A stretch of DNA of 24,755 bases from DOZZ01 sp963792655 (GTDB lineage Bacteria > Acidobacteriota > Terriglobia > Bryobacterales > Bryobacteraceae): positions 1-24,755 of the forward strand of contig CAWBWU010000008.1 of assembly GCA_963792655.1 (NCBI GenBank), written 5' to 3'. The position numbers were made by a program, and so were the translations under genes. The number at the start of each line of letters is the position of its first letter. The stretch's first letter is position 1. Positions 7,877 to 16,580 of the stretch are shown in pieces. The notes beneath the pieces are model-generated. The model had not been told where the DNA came from. It was given only the letters and a program-made list of their open reading frames with translations, and did no database searches.

Positions 7877-10684
7877 TTACCTGACAACTGATGTGCGCCG
7901 ACGCAACTCATCTGACACGTTGAGAACAACCCGCAGGTGATTATCCGGCTTGGTGGTCGGTGATTCAAAAACGGCTACGATGCGTTTGCCATCAGCCGCG
8001 ACGTCAAAACTGGAGTACACCCCAACTTGTGCCAGTTGCTGCGGAGCCCACGTTCGAGGCTTTTGCGACAAGAACACATCGGCGTTCGTCGTGTAGTGGG
8101 CTGCCATCACGCGCCTCCCCAAGCTCCGATAGAACAGTTCGTGTTCAGCCCGTGACCAGACTGGGTGTTCTCCTCCTTCGTTCGAGACTTGCCACTTTGC
8201 GGGTGGCTTGGAATCCGTAGGAGAGAACGGTGTTACATAGACTTCTGAGCGCCCCGATTCTGCCGAATCGTAAGCTACCCAGCGTCCGTCCGGCGAGATG
8301 GACGACGCGGAACCCGTGGCCGGCTGTTTCTGCAGCCCCTGCACTGGCCCAAGTCTGAACGAGCCGTTCGCCCGGTCAACAGGAGTCTTTAGAAGATACT
8401 GGTCGTCGAACGCGAGCCACTTCCCGTCGGGCGAAAATGACCTTGGGAGGGGGTTCGTCTGATCCACGGACTGATGTTCAACGATACCGCTGCCGTCAGC
8501 TGGAGCCCACGATAGGGCACCCTTGGAGCCAAATGCTAGGAACCTGCCGTCGGGAGTCCAGATAGGCGATATTTGGAACTCAGAGTCGAATGTTATCCGC
8601 GTCAAGGTTTCGCGGATGAGGTCATAAACCCAAACATTTCGTTGACCACCTCGGTGTAACACCAATGCTATGCGTTTGCCGTCCGGCGACAGCCGTGGGT
8701 TCAGGTAGCCAGCCGGATTCGTGAGAATGGGTTCCATGTGCCCGGAGGAATCCAGCCATGACACTATGAAGTCACTCTCCGAGGCCCCCCTTCGGTACAC
8801 CATCGTGCCAGATGAAGATACATCGAACGAGCCCTCGTAAGCCGCACCGTCGACCAGTGGGACTCCCGGCCCGATCAACTGCAGCGTGCTCAAGTCGATC
8901 TTCGCCCCGAAGACAGTCCCGTCCTTGTAGTAAAGCAGAAAGCCCCCATTTATATAACGCCCACTTGTGGCGTTTTCAAGGATGGTCTTGGGTGTTGTAC
9001 CAGTGCGTGCCACGCGCAGCCAGTTGCCCTTGCCGCCCCTGATGTGAGCCACGAACAGCACGCCCATACCGTTTGGTAGCACCGTCGGCCAGCGATGGCT
9101 GGTCACGCCATTGGTCTCTGCCGCCAGATCCGTCAGAGGTTGGGGCTTCCCGCCCGAAGCGGAAAGTTTTGAAAGGCCGCCGCTCGAATCCAGAGCGGCG
9201 ACGATTTCCCCATCGTTCCCCCAACTGCCGCCCCGACCCATCGGAGCGTCGCAAAGGACTGCGGGAGGGCCGCCAGCTAAAGAAATCTTCTGAAGTTTGC
9301 CGCCAGCGAAAAAACCGATCCATTTACCGTCGGGCGAAAAGAACGGGTACGAAACATCAGGGGCTCCGTAAAGCGTCGTGATCTTGACCTGATCGAGCTG
9401 CCGAGAGCGCAATCCGCTCCGGGCTGCGTATATGATTCGCGATCCGTCGGGCGAGATGGCCAGCTGCCAAACTTCTTCACCGACATCCAGGTCGAGTTGG
9501 AGCAGCGCGCGGCTCTCCGGAATGCGGATAAGCGAGCGCCAAACCGCGAAGCCGGCGAGCACGCCAACTATGAGAAACAAAGACGCCACTGCGATCGCGC
9601 GCACGCGGTTTGTGCGTGTGCCGGAATCGCTGTCGTCGACTCGAAGGAACAAACCCGCCTCAATCCACGCGAGGGACTGGGCTACGTCGTGCATGCTTTG
9701 GTGCCGATCTTCGCGGTCTTTAGCCAGGCACGACCGAACCAACTTGTCGAGCGTTGGCGGGATGTGCGCATTGACCGTCGAAGGCGGTTCGGGCTCGCGA
9801 TCCAGCACTGCGGCAATCACGCCCGCCCGACTATCCGCCGCGAACGGCGCATGGCTGGCGGCCATCTCGTAAAGCACTGCGCCAAACGAGAAAATGTCGC
9901 TGCGCGCGTCGACCGCTTTTCCCTGCAACTGCTCCGGCGACATGTATAGCAGAGTTCCTAATATCGTTCCTTCTCGTGTGAACTCAGTCCTAGTCGCGGG
10001 TTCGGTTGAAGGCTCACGTGCGGTCGCAAACTTAGCAAGCCCGAAATCGAGTATTTTCGCCCCGGACCTAGTCAGCATAATGTTGCCCGGCTTCAGATCG
10101 CGATGCAGGATACCGCTACGATGAGCCGCCGCGAGCGCATCCGCGATCTCGATTCCGTAGCGCAGGACATCCTTCATGGGGAGCGCACCCTTGTGCAGAC
10201 GAGCTGCGAGCGTTTCCCCATGGAGTAACTCCATTACAAGGTAATTGATGCCGTCCTGATATCCGACATCGTGAAGCATGCAGATGTGTGGATGGCTCAG
10301 AGCCGATATAGCCTTCGCCTCGCGCTCTAGTCTTAGCCGGGACTCTCGATCAGCAGCGAGTTGCACTGGAAGAACTTTGATCGCAACGTCGCGGTTCAGC
10401 CGGACATCTCGAGCGCGATATACCTCACCCATGCCGCCGCTGCCGATCCGCTCGAGAATCTCGAAATTGCCGAGTTTCTGGCCTTCTGCTAATGCAGCGC
10501 GGAGGGGTGACCCTTGTAAAAACGAACCATCCTCACCGGCGTTGGCTAGCAGCGTCTCAACTTCATCTTGCAGTTGCGCATCACCACCGCATGCCTCTTG
10601 CAAGAAGTCGGCACGGCTCTCAGCAGGCTGCTGGAGTGCAGCGTGGAACAGCGCTTCGACTTTATTCCAGAGTTCCGCTTCCAC
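7877..10684 (-). CDS. Transmembrane Ser/Thr protein kinase with TolB/WD40-like sensor (kinase 3)
   Basis: An intact 935-residue receptor kinase convergent with kinase 2. The head (residues 1-75, MEAELWNKVEALFHAALQQP) and the region through the glycine loop (IGSGGMGEVYRARD) and catalytic K103 (VAIKVLP) closely match kinases 1 and 2. From about residue 108 the catalytic domain belongs to a different subfamily (SHPHICMLHDVG, ELLHGETLAARL, HRDLKPGN with D196, DFG 213-215, LGTLLYMSPEQL). A membrane span lies at about 363-382. The C-terminal 550 residues are propeller repeats (ISPDGSRIIYAARSG, FSPDGKWIGFFAGG, LSPDGKRIALVLHRG). The start is GTG 10684, preceded by GGAG with 9-nt spacing, and it aligns with the paralogues. 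The kinase faces the cytoplasm with the propeller outside, as inferred from the single span. The ligand is unknown. Confidence 0.93.
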   Translation of the reverse strand: MEAELWNKVEALFHAALQQPAESRADFLQEACGGDAQLQDEVETLLANAGEDGSFLQGSPLRAALAEGQKLGNFEILERIGSGGMGEVYRARDVRLNRDVAIKVLPVQLAADRESRLRLEREAKAISALSHPHICMLHDVGYQDGINYLVMELLHGETLAARLHKGALPMKDVLRYGIEIADALAAAHRSGILHRDLKPGNIMLTRSGAKILDFGLAKFATAREPSTEPATRTEFTREGTILGTLLYMSPEQLQGKAVDARSDIFSFGAVLYEMAASHAPFAADSRAGVIAAVLDREPEPPSTVNAHIPPTLDKLVRSCLAKDREDRHQSMHDVAQSLAWIEAGLFLRVDDSDSGTRTNRVRAIAVASLFLIVGVLAGFAVWRSLIRIPESRALLQLDLDVGEEVWQLAISPDGSRIIYAARSGLRSRQLDQVKITTLYGAPDVSYPFFSPDGKWIGFFAGGKLQKISLAGGPPAVLCDAPMGRGGSWGNDGEIVAALDSSGGLSKLSASGGKPQPLTDLAAETNGVTSHRWPTVLPNGMGVLFVAHIRGGKGNWLRVARTGTTPKTILENATSGRYINGGFLLYYKDGTVFGAKIDLSTLQLIGPGVPLVDGAAYEGSFDVSSSGTMVYRRGASESDFIVSWLDSSGHMEPILTNPAGYLNPRLSPDGKRIALVLHRGGQRNVWVYDLIRETLTRITFDSEFQISPIWTPDGRFLAFGSKGALSWAPADGSGIVEHQSVDQTNPLPRSFSPDGKWLAFDDQYLLKTPVDRANGSFRLGPVQGLQKQPATGSASSISPDGRWVAYDSAESGRSEVYVTPFSPTDSKPPAKWQVSNEGGEHPVWSRAEHELFYRSLGRRVMAAHYTTNADVFLSQKPRTWAPQQLAQVGVYSSFDVAADGKRIVAVFESPTTKPDNHLRVVLNVSDELRRRTSVVR

Positions 10685-10867
10685 GCGAGGATACTCCGCC
10701 GAATCCCGTTAGTAAATCCTTCGAGCGAGTCTATCAGGGAAGCGCGATGAATTCACGCGTACGCTGATCCGAAACACCCTCTCGTCGCTCACAAATCTTT
10801 TTTAGCGCCGAGTTGTGTCTGCCCTTTCACTTTGCCGCCTTCCCCGGTGACACGGGAGGGAAAGGCA

Positions 10868-11470
10868 ATGACAAAGTGGTGGATTTCATCGGCTCTGCTC
10901 TGCAGCTGTTCCGTCTATGCGCAAACCTTGGAGATCACAGCCCGAATCTACAACCAGGCTCACGTTTCCGAAAACACTATAATCACGGCAAAGAAAGAAG
11001 CCGCATTCGCGCTTGCAACTGCGGGAGTTCAGGTGCACTGGGTCAATTGCGATGAACCGGGCAGGTGCGATGATGCTGTGGGTCCCAACGAATTCCAAAT
11101 TCTGATTCGCCAGGCGGCCCCCTCCGCCGCGCTCGGCCTGAAAGGGGTCGACGCCATGGGATACGCGCTGCTACCCAAAGATGAACAAGGATCGTACGCG
11201 TTGGTCTACTACGGTGAAATCTGCCGCTTCGCGGAGCGCAGTCCTGCTGTTTCATCAGCCGAGATCCTGGGTTACGTAATCGCACATGAGATAGGCCATC
11301 TATTGCTCGGGCCGAACCACCAGGACGGGACCGTGATGAAAGGTCAATGGAAGAAAGGCGAGATCGAAATGATCCGGAAGCGGGAACTGAGGTTCAATCA
11401 CTCCCAGATGACGGCGGGCGTACGCAGAAGGTTGGTTGAGGAAAGACCGGTGATGCTTTCCGCAAGGTAG
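10868..11470 (+). CDS. Secreted zinc metalloprotease-like protein (HEIGH motif)
   Basis: A 200-residue protein with a signal peptide (MTKWWISSALLCSCSVYAQ) and a zinc-protease motif HEIGHLLLGPNH. H140, H144 and H151 are candidate zinc ligands, E141 the catalytic base, and VMKGQW (Met157) follows like a Met-turn. The spacing between the second and third His is one residue longer than in the classical metzincin HExxHxxGxxH. Related short exported proteins with HEIGHLLLG are frequent in Acidobacteria, and their substrates are unknown. Start choice: ATG 10868 has a strong Shine-Dalgarno sequence (gggaggg, 7 nt upstream) and begins exactly at the signal peptide, so I prefer it to the in-frame codon at 10832. 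It is divergent from kinase 3, with about 180 bp between them that must hold both promoters. It is followed by a strong hairpin at 11638-11677. Confidence 0.85.
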   Translation: MTKWWISSALLCSCSVYAQTLEITARIYNQAHVSENTIITAKKEAAFALATAGVQVHWVNCDEPGRCDDAVGPNEFQILIRQAAPSAALGLKGVDAMGYALLPKDEQGSYALVYYGEICRFAERSPAVSSAEILGYVIAHEIGHLLLGPNHQDGTVMKGQWKKGEIEMIRKRELRFNHSQMTAGVRRRLVEERPVMLSAR

Positions 11471-11637
11471 AACAGGTACGGACCCGGCTTTGACATCGGC
11501 AGGAGTAAGCCGATTTGTTTAGGTTCTGCGTCACTGAAAGGTGGGTGCCGTCCCTGTTTCTGGCCCCCGGTTGTGTCCCACCGTAGGGAATTTCGGGGGC
11601 AAGCCGCCGCGTGCACGGTCGATGCTTAATGCGGGCT

Positions 11638-11677
11638 GTGACCGGAAGAACGAACGCATCTGCGTTCTTCCGGTCAC
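11638..11677. terminator. Perfect 15-bp stem hairpin between convergent genes
   Basis: Arms 11638-11652 (gtgaccggaagaacg) and 11663-11677 are perfect reverse complements with a 10-nt loop. The hairpin sits between the ends of the plus-strand metalloprotease gene and the minus-strand small gene at 11682-11888. There is no clear T-run on either side, so a bidirectional terminator or RNA-stabilising structure is inferred from position and stem strength only. Confidence 0.55.
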
Positions 11678-11681
11678 GCGC

Positions 11682-11888
11682 TTACATTGCCGGCTGCTGC
11701 GGCTGGCCTAGTGCGGACAGCACGGCGGCTACCAGTTGGGCCGTTTGCTGGGCTTTCATCGCGTCTGCCGGATTGCCGGAGTAGATCGAGAATGCCGCGG
11801 CCGCTACCGGCGCGATGACGCTCATTGCGTGGAAGAATGTGGCCCAGCGGCTGTGAGGTGCTTGAGGAACTACGGGTGTTGGTGTCAT
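11682..11888 (-). CDS. Small hydrophobic protein of unknown function (68 aa)
   Basis: A short ORF with proline-rich ends (MTPTPVVPQAP and GQPQQPAM). A central segment, WATFFHAMSVIAPVAAAAFSIYS, could span the membrane, and an amphipathic alanine-rich helix (AMKAQQTAQLVAAVLSAL) follows. The case for a real gene rests on a good Shine-Dalgarno sequence (aggcggag, 8 nt before ATG 11888), a hairpin immediately after its stop, and clean spacing from both neighbours. I do not recognise the family. The size and hydrophobicity resemble holin-like or small regulatory membrane proteins, but nothing else supports that. Confidence 0.6.
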   Translation of the reverse strand: MTPTPVVPQAPHSRWATFFHAMSVIAPVAAAAFSIYSGNPADAMKAQQTAQLVAAVLSALGQPQQPAM

Positions 11889-12027
11889 GTTGTTAACTCC
11901 GCCTCGATGCTAGGATGAACGCCGGTGTTTCGCCTGGGCGGGGATGTACTCAGGTGATTGCAGCAGTAAGGAAAAAGCTGGCGCACGTGACGTGAATGGT
12001 CCCGGTCGAGCATAGACTTGTTGAACA

Positions 12028-13398
12028 ATGGCGCGTACCACCGTGGTGTTTGTTCACGGCTTTATCAGCAGTCCAAAATGCTGGGATCCGCTGGTACAGC
12101 GGCTTGAACGCGATGATGACTTCCGCGAGCGGGATTTCCGCTTTGTGCGGTTTCAATATCCGACGGCGTTTGCCGAATGGAATCCGGCGAAGCGCATTCC
12201 GGCCATTTCCGAGTGCGGCAACAGCCTCGACGCGTTTCTGGAGGCTGAGTGCCCGGGCGACAAACTATTCCTCGTGGGTCACAGCATGGGCGGTCTGGTC
12301 ATTCAGAGCTATCTGGCTGACAAGCTCGTGCACCATCGCGGCAAAGACCTGGCGCGCATTCGCTCTGTAATCTTGTTCGCCACGCCGAACCGAGGCTCAA
12401 CCATTCTCGGCAGCTTGCGGGGCATCTTCGCTAAAGTATGGCCGAAGAAGAATCCTCAGGAAGAAGATCTTCGCGTGTTGAATGAAGAGGTCGCGCGAAC
12501 GAACGAAATCATCGTGCAGAGTGTTCTCGCTGCCAAAGCTGCTGATGAGGGCAACTGTCCCATTCCGTTTCGCGTCTTCTGGGGCTTGCAGGACGATGTG
12601 GTGCCCGAAGCGTCGGCACGCGGGTCATTCATCGAGGCAAGTGCACTGCCAGGAGGTCATAGCGAGATACTGCAGCCTGACCCGAAGGACCCGAATGATC
12701 TCCGCTATGTGTGCCTCAAAGACGCGCTGCTGAATCCGGTGGGGCACCCATCCATTTATGAGATCGATCTGTTCGAAGTTAACCTCGTGGTCTCACCAGC
12801 GTCACCCGAACAGACGTTCGTGCTCTCGGATTTAGAGCGGCCGCTTACGATTCACACGGACAACGTTGCGCTGCGGCTTGTTCGCATTGCGTTCTCGGCG
12901 CAGAATCGCTGCCGTCAACAGTACGAGCAGACGTACCGCAGCATCGACGGTCACGTTGAATCGTTGGGCTGGACGGAGCCGAATGAGGCGTTACCCGAAG
13001 CGTTGAGCGAATACTACAGCGAAGGCAAGAAGCTGACCTATGTGTTCACGCCCGACCACAGCGACACCTATGTGATGAAAGTGCGCATCTACAACGGCTT
13101 TGGTGAAGGCCAGCGTAACTGGCACAACCACATGCGCGCCAATGCCCACTACAAGCTGCTGCGCTTTCAACTCAATCTGAAGGACTATCACGACACCGGG
13201 TATGCGCTGTCACCTGCGCCGCAGCTCTACTTCCATACGCAGAACGTCATGGATCACAAGCTTTGCGCGAACCGCGTCTTCGAGGATCCGATCGCACCGC
13301 TTCCAGGCGGAGAGCCGTGGCTATGCGCGTGGGAGATACAGGACGTGAAGGGCGGTGTGGTGGATTTGATTTGGGATGTGAAGAAGCAGGCTGAGTAA
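12028..13398 (+). CDS. Alpha/beta hydrolase (lipase/esterase-like) with unrecognised C-terminal domain
   Basis: A 456-residue cytoplasmic protein without a signal peptide. Residues 1-235 form an alpha/beta hydrolase. The strand TTVVFVHGF provides the oxyanion region, GHSMGG carries the nucleophile Ser86, GLQDDVVP supplies the acid (Asp189 or 190), and PGGHSEIL the catalytic His211. The arrangement resembles the DUF676/PGAP1-like lipases, which cleave acyl esters. Residues about 240-456 are a separate domain rich in aromatic residues (YEIDLFEVNLVV, HVESLGWTEPNE, RNWHNHMRANAHYKLLRFQLN, GEPWLCAWEIQDV), which I cannot assign. It is divergent from the small gene at 11888 and convergent with galK (26-bp gap). 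No typical Shine-Dalgarno sequence precedes ATG 12028. The substrate is unknown; a lipid or a large ester is plausible from the family. Confidence 0.85.
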   Translation: MARTTVVFVHGFISSPKCWDPLVQRLERDDDFRERDFRFVRFQYPTAFAEWNPAKRIPAISECGNSLDAFLEAECPGDKLFLVGHSMGGLVIQSYLADKLVHHRGKDLARIRSVILFATPNRGSTILGSLRGIFAKVWPKKNPQEEDLRVLNEEVARTNEIIVQSVLAAKAADEGNCPIPFRVFWGLQDDVVPEASARGSFIEASALPGGHSEILQPDPKDPNDLRYVCLKDALLNPVGHPSIYEIDLFEVNLVVSPASPEQTFVLSDLERPLTIHTDNVALRLVRIAFSAQNRCRQQYEQTYRSIDGHVESLGWTEPNEALPEALSEYYSEGKKLTYVFTPDHSDTYVMKVRIYNGFGEGQRNWHNHMRANAHYKLLRFQLNLKDYHDTGYALSPAPQLYFHTQNVMDHKLCANRVFEDPIAPLPGGEPWLCAWEIQDVKGGVVDLIWDVKKQAE

Positions 13399-13403
13399 TC
13401 GAG

Positions 13404-13419
13404 CCAATCTGGAGATTGG
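13404..13419. terminator. Short palindrome in the 26-bp convergent gap
   Basis: ccaatct-gg-agattgg gives a 7-bp inverted repeat with a 2-nt centre, filling most of the space between the hydrolase stop and the galK stop. It may work as a minimal bidirectional terminator. There is no T-tract and the loop is too tight for a full stem, so support is weak. Confidence 0.3.
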
Positions 13420-13424
13420 CGTTC

Positions 13425-14560
13425 CTAGTCGCTTACTTCGCCGGCGCCCTGGCTGGGGATGCAGAGGAAGACGGGCGCTTGCTTGTGGTACCTGGCGTCG
13501 TATTTTTCGACGATCTGTTTTTTGAACGGCTCTACCTGATCGGCTGCAACCAGGTTGATCGTGCAGCCGCCCCAGCCGCCGCCGGTCATGCGCGCGCCGA
13601 ACACACCGGGGATCGTGATCGCGGTATCGACCAGGAAGTCGAGCTCTTCGCAACTGATCTCGAAATCGTGCTGCAGGCTGCGATGGGCCGTGACCCACAA
13701 ATCACCCATGCCCCGGAAGTCGGCACGTTCGGCGAGCGCGATGAACTGATCGACACGCAAGTCTTCGGTGATGATGTGGTGCGCGCGGCGCCGAATTACA
13801 GGGTCCATTTCGGCTTTGTCGAGCATCTCGAGCGTCGCGTCGCGCAGCTTGCGCACTTCGGGTGCGACCTTCTGGATCGCCTTCACTGCCGCGGCGCATT
13901 GCTCAACGCGTTCCCGGTAGCCGGATGCTCCCAGCTCATGTTTGACCAGGCTGTTCACTACCAGGATGGAGATGCCGTCGGGCAACTGCACGGGCTTGCT
14001 TTCCAGTGAGCGGCAATCGATGCGAATGGCGCGGTGCGCCTGACCGAAGACTGAAATGAACTGGTCCATGATGCCGCACGGCACGCCGACAAATTCGATT
14101 TCCGCGCGCTGGCAGAGCTTTGCGAGTTCCACGCCGTCGATGTGCCTGCCGTTCAACAGCGCCAGCGCGCTCGAAACTTCGAGTGCGGCCGACGAACTCA
14201 GCCCCGATCCATCGGGCACTGTGCTGGCGATCAGCAGATTGGCCGGCGTAATTGCGTAGCCCTTCTCAATCAGCAGGCGCGCAACGCCGATGACGTAATC
14301 CGTCCAATGTTTGGCAGGTTTCGCGCCGGGAATATTCGCAACTTCGAACTCGCGCGTCTCCTTGCGATCGAGCGAATGAACGACGAGTTTACCGTCGCTG
14401 CGCGGACCGGTGGCCACCCACGTTGCGAGTTCAAGAGCCGTCGGCAGGACGAAGCCGTCGTTGTAGTCGGTATGTTCGCCGATCAGGTTGACGCGTCCGG
14501 GAGCACGGAAGACACGCACCCCGGCACGGCGCCGAACTGCTTTTCGTACTTGTCGATCAT
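13425..14560 (-). CDS. galK: Galactokinase (5' end frameshifted in this sequence)
   Basis: A GHMP-family sugar kinase that phosphorylates galactose at C1 with ATP, in the Leloir pathway. All signatures are visible: the galactokinase motif GRVNLIGEHTDYNDGF, the ATP-binding motif VPDGSGLSSSAALEVSSAL, and the C-terminal GHMP motif RMTGGGWGGCTINLV. The uninterrupted ORF starts at GTG 14519, directly at RVFRAPGRVN, and lacks the usual 15-25 residues before it. Upstream in another frame lies MIDKYEKQFGAVPG, the expected N-terminus, starting at ATG 14560, which overlaps the stop of the preceding gene as ATGA. One C is therefore missing (on the plus strand) in the run at 14519-14522. It is the third gene of a minus-strand operon after an SSS symporter and a small membrane protein, consistent with galactose uptake and use. 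Confidence 0.93.
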
Positions 14561-14742
14561 ACCCGCCGTGCGCGCGCGAGAATCAGCAGGAAGCCGCCGA
14601 AAACCAGCATCGAAACACCGCAGTAGAGGTTGACGTTGGTCGTCGTGAGCGCGGGATGCACGTCGGGGTACATCAAGCCCATGGCAATCAGAATGATTCC
14701 CAGCAAGACAAACAGCATGCCGGAAGGAACGCGGAGATCCAT
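14557..14742 (-). CDS. Small two-span membrane protein in the galactose operon (61 aa)
   Basis: A 61-residue protein with two hydrophobic segments (MLFVLLGIILIAMGLMY and YCGVSMLVFGGFLLILA), joined by a short polar loop and ending in basic ARARRV. The positive-inside rule suggests both ends are cytoplasmic. Its start lies 28 bp after the symporter stop, and its TGA overlaps the ATG of galK, so it is tightly built into the operon. I do not recognise a named family. A small accessory subunit of the SSS symporter is an inference from position and size only. Confidence 0.72.
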   Translation of the reverse strand: MDLRVPSGMLFVLLGIILIAMGLMYPDVHPALTTTNVNLYCGVSMLVFGGFLLILARARRV

Positions 14743-14770
14743 CGTTATCGCACCATCCCTTTTCTCAATA

Positions 14771-16427
14771 CTAGCGGAACCACAGGTTCAATCCGACGAG
14801 CACCACGATCACCACGAATGCCAGCGGCACAGGGCGGCGGTACCATGCCACACCATGCTCGTGAGGCACATCGGTCAGTCCGTAGACCAAGCCGGTCAAT
14901 TCCGAATCGGGTTTGGGCCGCGTCGCGAGGCTGACGATGATGGTCACCAGGAAACAAGTGGTCCATGCCAGAATTGCGATCCAGAAGTTCTGCGCCATGC
15001 TCGATTGGAAGGTGTGAACTACCGTGCCCAGCCACCCGCCCTTGCCTTCTGCAACGGTAAGTCCATGGGTCAACGCCGCCGCGGTGGTGCCGCTCAGCAG
15101 CCCCAAAAACGCTCCGTGGCCAGTCGCCCGCTTCCAGAACATACCCAGCAGGAATGTTGCGAACAACGGCGCGTTCACGAAGCCGAACACCAGTTGCAGG
15201 AAGTCCATGATGTTGTTGAAGTGCGTCGCCATGTAAGCCGTCGCGATCGACAACAACGTTCCCACCACCGTGGTGATGCGGCCAACTGTCAGGTAATGGT
15301 GATCGGATGCGCCTTTGTGAATGTAGCTCTGATAGATGTCATAGGTGAACACCGTGTTGAAGGCGGTGACATTACCCGCCATCCCCGACATGAATGACGC
15401 CATCAGCGCCGTCAGGCCCACGCCCAGCATGCCGCTTGGATAGAACTGCGCCATCAATGTGGTGAGCACCTGGTTGTAGTCCGGACCGCCGTCCTGCAAA
15501 AGCGGGAGCTTGTAACCGTTGCTCATCTGCGACATCGCGAGGGCAGCAATTCCAGGCAGGATCGACGATGAACGGCATGATCATCTTGGGGAAAGCGGCA
15601 ATGAGTGGCGTGCGCCGGGCATCCGACATCGTCTCGGCCGCCATGGCGCGCTGCACTACCAGGAAGTCTGTACACCAGTAGCCGAAGCTCAAAACAAAAC
15701 CAAGCCCCGCGACCAGGCCGAAGATCTCGACATGCATCGGGTTCGCGCTTGCGTCTGCGGCATATTTCCAGGTGTGTGTCATGACATCTGGCAGGCGCTG
15801 CTGCATGCCCGACCAGCCACCCGCTTTCGCCACGGCCAGGATCGCCAGCGGCGAGAAGCCCAACACGATGAGAAAGAACTGCAGCACCTCGTTGTAGATG
15901 GCGCTTTTCAAGCCGCCGAGGTAGGTGTAGACCAGCACGATCGCACCTGACAGCAGCACCGAATTGGTAAAGCTCCAGCCGAGCACCAGATGGAACAGCA
16001 AGCCCAGCGCATAGAGTGAAATGCCCGACGAGAACAGCGTCATGATGGCGAACGTGATCGCGTTCAACCCGCGCGTCTTCTCATCGAAACGCAGCTTCAG
16101 ATACTCGGGCACGGAGCGCGCCTTGCTGCCGTAGTAAAACGGCATCATGAAGACGCCGACGAACAGCATGGCGGGAACCGCGCCGATCCAGTAAAAGTGC
16201 GCGGTCATGATGCCGTACTTCGCGCCTGAAGCGGCCATGCCGATTACTTCCTGGGCCCCGAGGTTAGCGGCAAGAAAAGCGAGGCTGGTGATCCAGACCG
16301 GGACCGAACGGCCTCCGGTTAAAAAGTCCGACCCAGAGGTGGCCCGTTTGCGGAGCATCCAGCCGATGCCGATGACGAACGCAAAATAGAGCGCAAGGAT
16401 GATGTAGTCTACGGGAGCGAGTTTCAA
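14771..16427 (-). CDS. Sodium:solute symporter (SSS/SLC5 family), probably sodium/galactose; one internal frameshift
   Basis: A multispan membrane transporter of about 550 residues. Family-like stretches are GGRSVPVWITSLAFLAANLGAQEVIGMAASG in the first spans, SVPEYLKLRFDEKTRGL, YTYLGGLKSAIYNEVLQFFLIVLG, and FGYWCTDFLVVQRAMAAETMSDARRTPL. They resemble the sodium/galactose carriers of the family, and galK downstream supports galactose or another hexose as substrate. The gene is split: 16427-15372 ends in a wrong frame after PKMIMPFIV, and the family sequence (ILPGIAALAMSQ) continues in the frame reaching TAG at 14771. One extra base at about 15564 (plus-strand c, in gatcgacgat) explains this. 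The start is TTG 16427, since a stop lies just upstream in frame. Divergent from nuoB. Confidence 0.9.
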
Positions 16428-16580
16428 CCGGGAACACTACTCCATTTCGGGGAAGTGCAGGGAAACCGCATCCTGCCTCCATCTAAACTACTCCGCTGCA
16501 GTGGTTTCAGCAATAGCGGATAAACGCACCAGCGGTTCTAAACCACCGGTTGCTGACGCGCGTGGCACGTAATGCTGCTC

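Noticed and set aside
9432..9949. Overlapping plus-strand frames of about 150 codons inside kinase 3
   Set aside because: These are shadows of the kinase reading frame, with no domain signal.
11471..11637. Antisense frame (11398-11616) after the metalloprotease gene
   Set aside because: It has no ribosome site and no recognisable protein features, and it overlaps the protease gene end. The stretch appears to be simple intergenic sequence before the hairpin.
14630..15397. 255-codon open frame antisense to the SSS symporter
   Set aside because: The composition is rich in His, Gln and Arg as expected for an antisense shadow of GC-rich membrane-protein codons. The opposite strand has clear family similarity.
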